NCBI RefSeq assembly: GCF_030253575.1
Contig: NC_080569.1
Coordinates: 25,494,501 to 25,558,500 of the forward strand
DNA: 64,000 bases
Reading direction: 5' to 3'
Source: Rhododendron vialii
Lineage: Eukaryota; Streptophyta; Magnoliopsida; Ericales; Ericaceae
The notes below the pieces were generated by a model that ran no database searches, had not been told where the DNA came from, and saw nothing but the letters and a program-made list of their open reading frames with translations. This document shows positions 23,363 to 33,841 of this stretch, in pieces (position 1 is the first letter of the stretch; each line of letters opens with the position of its first letter). The translations under genes and the position numbers were made by a program.

Positions 23363-23651
23363 GTCTCTGTTGAAGGTATAAATAATAAAATTGCCCCTCT
23401 CTCTAACAGCTTAAGTTTTTAGATGAGTTAGTGGTTAACAATCTAATATGGTATCAGAGCAGGCAATAAATCCTGTGTTCGAACCTCACCGCCTACCTAA
23501 TGTTAAAATATTTACACGTGTTTAGCCCGCTTATGGAGGAGAGCCTGGCTACACGTGAGGGGGCGTGTTGAAGGTATAAATAATAAAGTTGCCCCTCTCT
23601 CTAACAGCTTAAGCTTTTAGATGAATTGGTGGTTAACAATCTAATAGTCTC
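23363..23651 (+). mobile_element. SMART-sized LTR element, 279 bp, TSD GTCTC
   Basis: Two 81-bp LTRs (23368-23448 and 23566-23646) start TGTTGAAGGTATAAATAATA and end in ATCTAATA. Right after the first LTR is a perfect TGGTATCAGAGC, the classic plant initiator-Met tRNA primer site. A purine tract (GTGAGGGGGCG) precedes the second LTR. The 5-bp duplication GTCTC is intact at both sides (23363-23367, 23647-23651). The interior is only 117 bp, so it is non-coding. Its total length falls in the range described for SMARTs, smaller than usual TRIMs. The LTR ends in TA rather than CA. Confidence 0.9.
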
Positions 23652-23742
23652 GATGGTTGATTCAGGAAAAACTGAGGAAATTTATATAAAGTATATGACA
23701 AAACTCAGGCTTATAAATATGGTAAAAGAGTCCGGAGTTGTT

Positions 23743-23914
23743 GTAAAATACAGTGTTCTAAAAGTCGGCAACCTAGGCCGACTACCGCCTAGATTAGGTA
23801 GCGACTATTTGGCACCTAGTCCCCGCCTGGGCGCTTAGGCTGCGGCGTCTAGGCACTAGGCGGCCCTTTTCCGCTCGACTAGCACCTAGTGATTTTTAGA
23901 ACATTGGTAAAAAG
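23743..23914. mobile_element. hAT-type MITE with CAGTGTTCTAAAA termini
   Basis: The termini CAGTGTTCTAAAA and TTTTAGAACATTG bound 156 bp (23751-23906). The flanking octamers GTAAAATA and GTAAAAAG match at 6 of 8 positions and are probably a decayed 8-bp duplication. The interior is rich in CCTAGGC / GCCTAGG motifs. It is the same terminal family as 26845-27037. Confidence 0.75.
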
Positions 23915-23934
23915 TCAAACAGAGCTCTGACAAT

Positions 23935-24620
23935 AAATATGATAATCTTCATAATCGTTGGCAGGGAATCGGGCAGAAATCCGGCAGGAACTAAGATATC
24001 GCTCAGAAAACGTAGGCAGAAGTGGGACAGAACTCTGGCGGTGGAGCTAAGATTTTGATCCGAGGGGGGCTGGACAAAGAGAGAAATTTTCATTCAAAAA
24101 GTTGTTTGTGCACTAGTATTATACACTATATCTTTAGATCATTTTTGCGAATGAAGCAAGAAAATATAAATTTATTATACTTTTTCTTGGGTAATTGAAA
24201 TAAACAGGTACATAGTTCTAGAAGATGATATAACCTTCAGAGGATGATATAATAAGATTTAAATACAACCTAGATTAAACTGTAGATTACAAGATCCTCA
24301 TATACAAATTTATACCAAATTGTCTAGACATATACCTAATATTAGCTTTTAAGAAAAATGAGTGGAGTGGGGGCCACACCAGCCTCGCTACAGCTCCGCC
24401 CCTACTGCCGGCTACCGGAAGGAAATGGGAGATCGCTTGAAAAACGTTGGTGGAAGTCGGGCAGAACTCCTGCAGATCCTGGGAGATCGCTTGGAAAACA
24501 ATGGCAGAAGTCTAGAAGAACTCAGACACTAGTTAGGAGATGGCTCGGAAGACGTCGGCAGAAGTCGGGCAGACTCTAGCTGGAACTGAAAAATGGCTCG
24601 GAAAACATCAGCTGAAGTCT
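23935..24620 (+). repeat. Degenerate ~54-bp minisatellite split by an insertion
   Basis: Units with a pattern of the type GATCGCTTGGAAAACG, then GGCAGAAGTCGGGCAGAACTC, recur about five times between 24425 and 24600 and one to two times at 23950-24045. The two blocks are separated by about 350 bp bounded by inverted GGTGGAGCTA / TAGCGAGG-CTCCGCC-like ends (about 24045-24400), so a transposon probably entered the array. The open frame at 24358-24579 is just this repeat. Confidence 0.55.
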
Positions 24621-24925
24621 ACAGAATATAGAAAGGAGAATTGCTCGGGGTTTTACCCAAAAGCAGGCGAAACTACGGCTTAGAAAGTGTGAAGGATAGC
24701 TATAGTAAAAAAAAAATTGCAGGCTTTCGACTACGAGAATTTTTTAGGTCTTTTTCTATGCTTTTTAGCAGGGTTTCGGAAGCTTATTAAAGGCTAAGAC
24801 ATTTTATTTACAGTTTTGCTGATTTGTTGAATGCATGAGAGATGGATTTAGAATGAGGGAGGGGGGGGCCTTTTTATTGGCGAAAATCAGCTCCCTGCGC
24901 CTCTTGGAAGGCGCAAGAATGGACA

Positions 24926-25496
24926 CGTGCCGATAGGGGTGTAATCGAGCCGAGCCGAGACGAACTTTAGGTTGCTTGAGCTCGGCTCGCTGCGAATATG
25001 GTCAGCTCATTTAGGCCTGAGCTCGGCTCACAAATTATTGATCCAGCTCGAGCTCGGCTCACGTAGGCTCGCCACATGCAGAGTCGGTCTAGAACGAGAG
25101 GCGTGTTCTCTATTTATATGTTCTCTCAATGCAAGTTTTGTAGTTTGGTCGTGTTCCCACATCGAAGAACAAAGAAACCCACTAGCCACTCCTTTCTGTA
25201 TAAAACCTTCCACTCCCCTTAAGCTCTTGAACCATAGCTCAATGCCCAAGGCACTGACACTTGGCTCCTCTTGTCCATTCATATGTATATGTACATATAG
25301 TATATATGCCTCGGCTCATGAGCCCGCTCGAGCTGAGCTTTCAATAGCTCTAGCTCAACTCGTTTATCTAATGAGCTAAAATGTTAGGCTCGAGCTCGCT
25401 CGTTTAGCATCCTAGTCGATCTTGAACGAGCTCTGCTTGAGCCAAGTTTCGAGCTGCTCACAAGTTGCTCAGCTCATTTATAGCCCTACGTGCCAA
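24926..25496. mobile_element. hAT-like element, TSD CGTGCCGA/CGTGCCAA
   Basis: The termini TAGGGGTGTAATCGAGCC and its mirror (TAGGGCTATAAATGAGC read from the right end) bound 555 bp (24934-25488). The 8-bp flanks differ at one base. Both ends carry GAGCTCGGCTCG subterminal repeats as in the element at 13635, so they are one family. The centre (25076-25270) is a different non-repetitive sequence, possibly captured or older DNA. No transposase is visible. Confidence 0.82.
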
Positions 25497-26836
25497 TCTT
25501 CAATTAGCTGCCTTGGTCCCTAAGATACCCTTGCCGCTTGGGAGGAGTAAGCATGCTCGCCGGGCAAGCGAAAATTCGTGGTCTGGGAGCGTGAGACTTG
25601 GCTCCTCCCGGACGATAACATGTGGCACCCTGCGCCTCCCCGGAGGCGCATGCAAACTTCAATGGTTGCCACGTGGCACCCTTCCTCTACCAAGGGGCAC
25701 AGGCAAGCCCTTCCACGTGGCAAAATGCTCACGGTTCGCGCTCCGACGTCCAAAAATGCATCCCAGACAAGGTAAATGAAAAATATTCAGGAGGTCACCC
25801 AAAGGTTTTGAAACGTTCTTGACGCACTAGTGGTGTCTGCTTTCCCAATTTATCCCTTGATCATTGAGGAATCGATCATTCGATTGTCGATTGATCAAAC
25901 TGATAAGTGTGATCTCCCTATAGTACAATGTTTGATTGCAATGAAATTTTATCGGGGGTTCGTAATCATAAGGACAAAAATATCAACAGACAGATCAGAG
26001 AAATTCAATCTGGATGATCGCGATAGAAAACAGCGTGTTCTCACCAAGTTTGTATCTGATAATATAATAATCGAGCTCTGTTTCAAACAAAACTTGACAT
26101 GAGACTCAGGAACATCATGTAATTGTTATATTTGACATTCAGAGGCATTCTGAAAATATTTGATATAATCTGTAACATATGTGCTCGACTCGTCTGGTTT
26201 TAATGCCGGCAAAATCTCGTAATGATCGAACTGTCATACGTTCCCCAAGTGGATGTGGCTTGGACAGATGTGTCAGGAGTGTTTAAAAGGCGTGAATGTC
26301 CATATCGATGATAAACTAGACTTCTCAAGGGCGACATCAAACAGGACTTAGTTCGTCCTAAAAGCCATGCTAATGCCTAGGCCATGCACATGCAGATGTT
26401 TTATGATGCTCTATGAAACTGATAGCTTCTGAAATTGTACTCCTTACCGTGGGAGTGGTATGGTACGGACCGCTCTTGTTTACCTTTACCGGGAATTGCA
26501 TGCTTCTGTGTGGCATGATTCACCTCATTAAACCTAAACCTGGTTGTTTCGATCCAGGGAGAACCAATATCTCAGATTAACTTCAATTGTCACAGGTGGA
26601 GCAAAATCTGACATCAACTTTCCACAAGTTGGATGGATCAAGTGGCGGGTCAACACTACTACTTTGAGGAAATATGTTTTCTAGGATGTGAAATACGTTT
26701 GCTTGGTGAATATCTGACAAAACATGTTGGGCAAGGTCCCAGATTGTGTCCAAGTTTCGAGAGTCCGATAGGGTACTTCACAAATTTACAAGAGTAGATG
26801 GAACATAGCAATTGGTTATGGACCACCCTCTTATGT
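25497..26836. other. Unassigned stretch inside locus B intron 2
   Basis: The first 330 bases are GC-richer than their surroundings and hold short frames on both strands that I do not support. The frame 25830-26102 (90 codons) has no recognisable domain. No delimited repeat was found. Confidence 0.35.
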
Positions 26837-27045
26837 ATAGGAGACAGTGTTCTAAAACAAGGAACTAATCGGCGATTAATGGACAATTAATCGCTGGCAG
26901 GGCCTATCCGATTAGGTCTGAGACCGTCCGACTAACGATTAATAGCCGATTACTAATTAATATGCACCGATTAATCTGATTAATCGCTCGAAAGTGGCCG
27001 ACTGCCCGACTAACGCCTAGCGACTTTTAGAATATTGATAGGAGA
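26837..27045. mobile_element. hAT-type MITE, TSD ATAGGAGA
   Basis: The perfect 8-bp duplication ATAGGAGA (26837-26844, 27038-27045) flanks 193 bp with termini CAGTGTTCTAAAA and CTTTTAGAATATTG. The interior has many ATTAATCG / CGATTAAT motifs. The termini match the element at 23751-23906. Confidence 0.88.
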
Positions 27046-28046
27046 TTATGTGGGTGTTTTGTTTGGCCTAGACATTTGGGCCGAGTTTTGTGGCCCGTAA
27101 AAATGGTGATCCTCTATACCTTGATAAACCCACTCAAGCAAAAGCATAATCACTTTGCTCATATTTATTTACGGATATTCAAGCTAATTCGGATGTTCCA
27201 AGATCTTCTTTCCCGATCTAGTGTATGGGTCTTATGAAAATTAAGTGGAGCTCCCATGAATAACAAACACAAAACCATTTTTCCTGTACTTCCTTTAGGC
27301 ATATTGTTGCCACTTTCCCCTAAACCTCCATTGAGTCAAGAATCGAGACGGAAGACATGGCCGTAAATCAAATGGTGAGCAATCAAAGGTAGCTGGGAAA
27401 AGTGTGGATCACAAAGCAACAGCAATGATAATTCCACAGGATCGTATATATTAACATGGGGACACTGATTGCAGCATTAACATGTTTGCTAGTCTCAATT
27501 TGGTGCAATGTTATGCTGCCTATTGAGGAAAATCTTCTATAGTTTATCCTTCTTTAAATAGCGAGGAAATTGGAGGGAAAGATTACAAGCCTCACGGTAG
27601 CTAAAGAAAGAGTTAATTCCTATCAAGCCAAACCATCTCAGTGTGAAACGTTAGGAAAAACAATCAAGTTCATCAAATCAAGGAAAGGGAGGCGGCCCCT
27701 CGCCACCTCAGTTTACGATATAGCTTTGATACATTTACATGTCTTAAGTGTCGGATCCATCTAATTTTAAATTTTCATCTCAAGGACTCGGGACATGCCA
27801 AAACATTCATATTCCCAAGTATTTGTTTATATTTTTTAGATAAATGGTGCCTACAAAATGTTTTAAGGCATTTCTTGCATAATATGCCAGCTCCATACAC
27901 AATTTATGGCGCTTTTGGATTATGAAACATGCTTTCTAGCCTGCTAGGTGAATATTTAGTTAAACATGTCAGAAACAAACCCCATAACCATCTTTGATCC
28001 TAGGGTGTCTGATTGATTTTTTAAGTATAGAAGAGTCTATGTAGCA
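27046..28046. other. Unassigned stretch inside locus B intron 2
   Basis: No gene or delimited repeat is supported. The short frame at 27570-27764 has no recognisable domain. Confidence 0.35.
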
Positions 28047-28284
28047 TACTCCCTTTGTTCCATAAAGTTAGTCCCCTACGAAAAGGCGTGCAATTTTCAG
28101 ATCAAAAAATAAGGTACACCTGTGCATAATTTTTAATTTCTTTTGCACCAAATTAAAGATCTCAACTAGCTCTTTAATTTGGTGCAAAGAAATTTGAAAA
28201 ATTACGCTCGAAAGTACCTTCTTTTCTAATTCGGAAATTGCACGTCTTTTTGGAGGGGACTAACTTTATGGGAAGGAGGGAGTA
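28047..28284. mobile_element. Stowaway-type MITE
   Basis: The ends CTCCCTTTGTTCC (28049) and GGGAAGGAGGGAG (to 28282) are flanked by TA. Subterminal AAAGTTAGTCCCC is mirrored as GGGGACTAACTTT. It is about 234 bp and of the same family as 1488-1703. Confidence 0.85.
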
Positions 28285-30186
28285 GCAATTTAGGTTGTGT
28301 ACCTTTCTCACATTAGTAGAAGATAGAGTCAGTGTTCTGTTTGGCCGAGGCTTTCGAGCTGGGAGCAATTTTCTTTGCATAGCTAGGTATGATGTTTTCT
28401 GCTCTGGAAGGTGTTCCATTTTGGGCAAGTGGCTAGGTTTTCTACCTGTGTTTGGTGTATCGGCGAAAAAAGAATGCTAGCTTAACACCAACATAAACGC
28501 GATGGAGAAACAATTCAATATAACCACTTCCACTCTCGAGAAATGGCTTCTTCCTACAGAGAGGCCCCCCTACAGTTTTAGCAACAACTGAACACTAGAA
28601 ATGCAACAAGCAAGATAAAGAAACTAAGAAAGACAACAGGACATATTTATGCTCCACATACCTCATGAAGTAATGAATAAATAACAGATTGGGAGAAAAC
28701 ACACCTCGTAGTAACTGGAAGAGGACATGGTTGTGACGACCAACGTCTCCAGATTTGGCGAACTTTCCAACAGGTTAGCTATCCCAGGGGAGACTGATTT
28801 GAAGATAGGCGTATCTAGCTTTAAACATTTGCACTTCATTAATACGGGAGAGCACAAACCTTTGGCTTCCATTATTGATAGCACCTAGAAGATGCAGGCC
28901 AAAAAAAAATTATGAGATTCAAGAAGATCATTCAACAGACACAACAATAAGAGCTATATGCATATACAGACAAAAATACCATGGATTTCGTAGCTTAGTT
29001 TTCAGGCCATGTTTCAGTCCTTAACTGGAGTAAGTAGCGCAGTACTAAAGAGACTGGATAGGGATAAAACGGTAAACCTAATAATATGGTTGATTGTAAT
29101 AAAGCGTCATGCATTCCTCCAATAAACCTCATTGTGCACAAAATCTAACGCAGGATATAGGGAACTTACACGGTGATCTCATTCTCATTTTCAATACTGG
29201 GCAGTTCAACAAACTTCTTAACAGCAAGGTTGGTTTCGGAGTTAGTAATAGGAGAATATATTCAACATGATTGCTTACGAGTTTATTGAGGGCAAAGGGA
29301 GTGATCTCATGTCACCAGGAGCATGTCATTGGTAGAGGAACAGCGCTAACACAAAAACATGAAGAAGGCCAGTACTCTGTAGGCTTTTTTTTCCACTAAA
29401 ATGGCTCGAATCCATATCTTCCTATCTGGTTGACCAGATAAAGTTGGTTATACAGAGAAAGAAGTATGACATAGCTGACCACTTTAAATATTGGTCTAAG
29501 TCAATTACTTACCACACCTAACAAAGCTGAGCTTTCAGTCCCAATCAATTGGGGTTGGCTACCTAACTACGTTTTCTCCATTGAGGTCTTTCGAGGAAAT
29601 ATGTCCCGTGATATCCAAAAAGCCTAGATCCATTTGAACTATCGCCTCTAATGTCAAAAGTGGTCTACCCCTCCCTTTAGGGCTACCATTTATCGTAATC
29701 ATTTCACTCCTCCTAACTCCTACATTGGCTGATTAACGATAGATGAGCAAAACCTCCATAATCTATTTTTCTCACCTTATCCTCTATGAGTGCTACCCAA
29801 AACAATTACATGGCCAGAGAAAAATGATCTCATAAGCATTTTAGTATAAACACTTAAACATCTTTCAAGTCGGCTGTGATACCATATAAACATCTGCTTT
29901 TCCACTTGCCTCCAAGACCATGAAAACATATTGCAGCAGAAGATAGACAACCACAAAAGTCAAAAACAAGAAAACCAACATATTAACTTCTTTATGTGCA
30001 CTAATTATGCTACAGACTAATGCTATCTATTATATATTAACTTCTATGCACAAACATTGCTGGCTTGAAATGCAAATAGAAGTATTTCTTAGTACAATAA
30101 CAACCGAATTCTTGAAACACCTAACAAGTATTCCGACACAAAGAAATTGTGCACTTCTCTGTCAAGGTTTAAACTCAAACTGGCAA

Positions 30187-30395
30187 CCCAATTGTACCCT
30201 CTTCAAATTCTACTAACTCACCTACACATTAATTCATCAAGACCATGAATACGAGCAATACCATCGCCTACTTTTAAGTACATACTGGTACTTACAGACT
30301 TTACTTTTCTATTATATTGCTTAATACATTGACGGATAGTATTACTAATTTCGTCGGCTTCAATGGTTCCCATGAGTCTTTCCCAATTCTTTTTT
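30187..30395 (-). pseudogene. atpA: NUPT: plastid atpA 5' fragment in the nuclear genome
   Basis: Read on the minus strand from the ATG at 30373, the frame begins [20 protein letters not shown] and continues with [13 protein letters not shown]. After a frameshift it goes on as [12 protein letters not shown] down to about 30187. These residues fit the N-terminus of the chloroplast ATP synthase CF1 alpha subunit from memory of that family. About 60 codons remain, with several substitutions. It is a decayed plastid-to-nucleus transfer, not a working gene. It lies in intron 1 of locus B. Locus A, whose intron 1 is otherwise very similar, lacks it: there CTGGCAAGC runs straight into TTAGTCACATGAC. 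The total insertion is therefore roughly 30187-30448. Confidence 0.82.
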
Positions 30396-31076
30396 GTTTG
30401 GAAAAAAAAAAATGCCTTACATTAGATAGAGTAGAAGGCCTAATCTATTAGTCACATGACTCATTTCCGGTTATCTATAAAGGAAATGTTACCATAAACA
30501 TACAAGAGAATCTCTGTGACTGTGTGTATAGCTCAATTCAACAAGGACATGATTGTGAAAACACCAACCTGTACAGCCCAAGTACCTAAAGTAATGTTCT
30601 TTACGTGAACAAGGCTCTCGAGAAGCCCCCTTAAAACCTTTTGAATACTTTCATAACCATCCTCGCCGTCAACGTCACTTTCATCTTTGCTGTCAAGGTC
30701 GCTATCATCATCGCTGTCCTCACCAGGCCTTATCAAGTCAAAATTGAGCGTGGCGTCAACCAGAGACGACACATCAAGCAGCCGACAAGTAGTCCTCCCT
30801 AAACATCCTAAAATCTGCAATGACTGAAGATTAGGAGCTGAAATTTCAACCTCAGAGACAACACGATATTCATAATCCCAAATTTCTCTCAAGATCAATT
30901 CTTTCACAGCTGAATGACTAACATGCATACGTTCGAAACCATGGAAGCAGTAAATTTCCAAAAACTCCAACACGGGACTACCCACTAGTATCTTCTCAAC
31001 CACACCATCACTCAACTCCACGTACCCAATAGACAATTTAGTTAGCGAATTCCAGGCAACAGCTCCTTTGGGCACC

Positions 31077-31092
31077 ACACTGCAGTACTGCA
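31077..31092. other. 8-bp duplication resembling a hAT excision footprint
   Basis: Locus A reads CCACACTGCACAAAC at this exon position; locus B reads CCACACTGCAGTACTGCACAAAC. The extra 8 bp (31085-31092, GTACTGCA) follow ACACTGCA and repeat it, except that AC is replaced by its reverse complement GT. This is the pattern left when a hAT element with an 8-bp target duplication excises through hairpin ends. It shifts the locus B reading frame. Confidence 0.55.
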
Positions 31093-31740
31093 CAAACAGA
31101 AGTGCAACACTTTGAACGACGCATTTGTAAACAAAAGCTGTGGCAACCTATAACGACATTCGGCAGACATGTCATTATCTGTATCGTCGAAATGAAGGTG
31201 AAGCTCCTCCGTCCCCTTCCCTACCGCAAAGCGAGTCCATAAACTAACATTGGGTTCGAAATCTGGCACGTAATTACTATCGCAATCAACCCGGAATTTC
31301 TTGAGCTTAGAACAGTTGCAGAGAATTAGGGTTTTCTCGACAAAGGTAACAAAGGCAGCAAAGTCAGCTAAGTCTCGACAACAGGAACGGAAGTGGAGAG
31401 ATGGTAGGCAAGTCCATAGGAATTGCCATCGTTTCGACGGTACCTGGGTTTTGATGGCATTTCCAATCGGTAAGAAGGAGAGAATGTGAACGAGTAAATG
31501 GTCAGTCAAATCCGAGATTCGATCAACGGTGGTTATCTTTATCTTTCCGTCACGCCATTTCGGAGAGGGTTCGTCGGACAAGTGGCCGCTGGGTCCATCA
31601 ACCGGGGTCGAGTCGTTATCGCTTAGTCGACCGTGGTGGTCGGAATCGTAGCTTTCGCTTTCGACATTGTCGTCGTCATCGGAATCGTGGCTACGACTGG
31701 AACCTGAATCGCTACCGCTTTCGGTGCTTCTTGTTGACAT

Positions 31741-32293
31741 GGGTTTTCAGTAGAGGGTTTTGGAGGAGAACGAGCGCCTCGTCATTGGCTTCCATCCCTG
31801 TTGAACTGCCGGCTATATCTGGATTCTAGACAGGGTTATCCCGTTTCGGTCAGTTTCGCCGTAGGAATTCCGAAAAAATACTTTTCCGATATTCGTGAAA
31901 ACTGATTTTTTACTGGACCTAAAAAAATTATTTTTGAATTTATAAGTATTTTTCTATACTTGCGAGATCTGGACTGAGCCTCACACTGGTAAGATAGATA
32001 TATTCAGTCAACCTAGACTTTCTGCTTATCTCTAGGGATGGGGGTAAAAGTATCAACGAAATATTAATTTGATCCCAGTATATAAATCACTGTATATTGA
32101 TCCTAAATTCGGTCGGAGAGAGTATTAATTGAAAGGATAACATTATAAGAAGACAAAAAGAAAAAAAAAAGGGGGACAAGGTTGTAAGGAAGAAGACAGA
32201 CAACAAATATAATTTTAAAAACTTAACGAAATTTAGTAAAAATTTATTAGAGGGAACAATAAAAAAGACCTGGTCAAAAAGTTGGGAAAATTT
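31741..32293. other. 5' flank of locus B
   Basis: The sequence up to about 31800 resembles the upstream region of locus A (GGAGGAGAACGAGCG). The remainder shows no gene or delimited repeat; a short A-rich tract lies near 32160. Confidence 0.4.
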
Positions 32294-32470
32294 TTGGTTA
32301 AATGGACCCTTATTCTAATGTTTAATAGCATCTCCTGTCCGTTTCTAATATTTAAAGCATTTTTCGATTCTTATTTAAAGGGACTTTTTTAATATTTAAA
32401 GCATCTTCGGTTCTTGTTTAAAAGAGACCGGAGATGCTATTAAACATTAGAATAAAGGACCTTTAACCAA
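32294..32470. mobile_element. Small foldback MITE
   Basis: About 45 bp of terminal inverted repeat: TTGGTTAAATGGACCCTTAT and AATAGCATCTCC on the left, and the mirrored GGAGATGCTATT and ATAAAGGACCTTTAACCAA on the right. The interior carries AATATTTAAAGCATC repeats. It is non-coding. Confidence 0.75.
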
Positions 32471-32530
32471 ACTACAAGAATTACTCCGAACAAAGTGACA
32501 GCTTACAATATTTGGTTTCCAATAAATATA

Positions 32531-32805
32531 TACTCCCTCTGTCTCTTTTTAAGTGTCCTGCTTCGTAACTTCAATTTATTAAAACAACATCATCATTATA
32601 CCTTTTATATCAACTTTTTCATCCACTTTCCCTACTTACCCATCATCATTACACTTTTACTCACTAACTTTTCAAAATGGAATATACTTTTAGGGACAAA
32701 ATAGGCAATGCACTAACTTTTACCCACTAACTTTACAAAATGGATACTTATTAAGGGACAGCCCAAAATGTTATACTGGACTCTAAAAAAGGGACGGAGG
32801 GAGTA
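32531..32805. mobile_element. Stowaway-type MITE
   Basis: The ends CTCCCTCTGTCTC (32533) and GGGACGGAGGGAG (to 32803) are flanked by TA. It is 271 bp. A segment around ACTAACTTTTCAAAATGGA is partly duplicated inside (about 32655 and 32720). Confidence 0.85.
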
Positions 32806-32922
32806 AGATATTATAACCACGCATAAATACTGTGTGGTAATAGCATTGTTGTTTGGTTCCGGTGCTCATCCACTATTCAAAGGTTAGTTCTAATGTAATT
32901 TGCATCCACATATGAGTACGTT

Positions 32923-33650
32923 ATCTCCGCTAGGGGTGAGCATGGACCGAATTGGTCTGGTTTTATAGTAATCCAATAACCAAACCATTACTTACGAATT
33001 ATGAATTTACAAAATCAAACCAACCCATAAAATTCATAAAGCCAAACCAATCCTAACCATTCAAAGACAGTTTGGTTTCGATTTTGAACCACGGTTCGCT
33101 TAAAATTGAAATATCATCACTATAAATTATTTTAAGTACTTTTGCATAGATAGCTTGAACTAAAAGGTATATTGAAATTAGTATATTAAAATCATCAAAA
33201 GTCACTAACATCAACCAACTAAAAAAGAATAAAATATATTAGAATAAGTTACCGAGAAAAAAGAGTAGGAAATCACTTTACTAAGCCCAAATTGTGTATG
33301 TTTAGCGTAATGAAATTGTAGGAATAGGAAATTTAGGAAATTAATATTGGAAGTGAAAGAAAAGAATAGGGTGGTGGAATAGAGTATTAGATAAGGAAAT
33401 TAAATTTATTAAGTATATCTAAACAAATTATATATATATATATATATGTATATATATCACACAGTTTGGATCGGTTTGGAACCTGAACCATTAACATAAA
33501 TCCATAAACCAAACCATTTAACATGGTTTCTATTTTTTTTAAACCGAGACCTAACCACATCATTAAAAAACCAAACCAAACTATTCGGTTTGGATTGGTT
33601 TGGACTGGATTCACGGTTTCATGGTTATTTTGCTCACCCCTAATCTCCGC
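32923..33650. mobile_element. hAT-like element, TSD ATCTCCGC
   Basis: The perfect 8-bp duplication ATCTCCGC (32923-32930, 33643-33650) flanks 712 bp with termini TAGGGGTGAGCA / TGCTCACCCCTA. Subterminal AACCAAACC / GGTTTGG motifs are dense at both ends. A TA microsatellite is at about 33430-33455. No transposase remains. Confidence 0.9.
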
Positions 33651-33656
33651 ATAATA

Positions 33657-33841
33657 TTTGTAATCAGAGCCGGCCTTGATTTTTCGGGAGTTAAAGCAAA
33701 AATTAAAAATGGGACTTTTTTTTTGTTGGACTATAATAAAGGATTAAAAAAAGTAGGAGAGGCCCTTATAATTCAAAATTTTTTGAAAGCCTAAAGCGAC
33801 GACAACACTTGTTTTAGCTCAAGACCGGCTCTGTTTGTAAT
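33657..33841. mobile_element. hAT-type MITE, TSD TTTGTAAT
   Basis: The perfect 8-bp duplication TTTGTAAT (33657-33664, 33834-33841) flanks 169 bp with termini CAGAGCCGGCCTTGA and TCAAGACCGGCTCTG. It sits 6 bp from the previous element's target duplication, so two independent insertions hit almost the same spot. Confidence 0.9.

Larger units (their letters stand above)
19829..31740 (-). pseudogene. Locus B: F-box/LRR/FBD gene, frameshifted, with very long second intron
   Basis: Exon 1 is 31740-30569, exon 2 is 28884-28705 (60 codons) and the FBD exon is 20137-19829. All borders are GT-AG and in phase 0. The N-terminus (MSTRSTESGSDSGSS) is Ser/Asp-rich, followed by an F-box at roughly residues 70-115 with SDLTDHLLVHILSFLPIGNA. 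LRR-type sequence follows and then an Asp-rich insert (GEDSDDDSDLDSKDESDVDG). An 8-bp insertion (31085-31092) absent from loci A, C and E shifts the frame after about residue 217, so translation would stop at 232 aa. All other parts are open. Intron 1 carries a plastid atpA fragment. The joining of exons 1-2 to the distant FBD exon is inferred from order, strand and phase; intron 2 would be about 8.6 kb, against about 0.5-1.2 kb in the other loci. It may be transcribed but probably not functional. Confidence 0.7.

Noticed and set aside
24358-24579. 73-codon frame with repeated GRSLEKRWQKS-type units
   Set aside because: Translation of the degenerate 54-bp minisatellite; periodicity explains the open frame.
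25028-25379. 135- and 84-codon frames on opposite strands
   Set aside because: Contained in a hAT-like element with 8-bp duplication; no transposase motif (no hATC dimerisation region or DDE residues visible).
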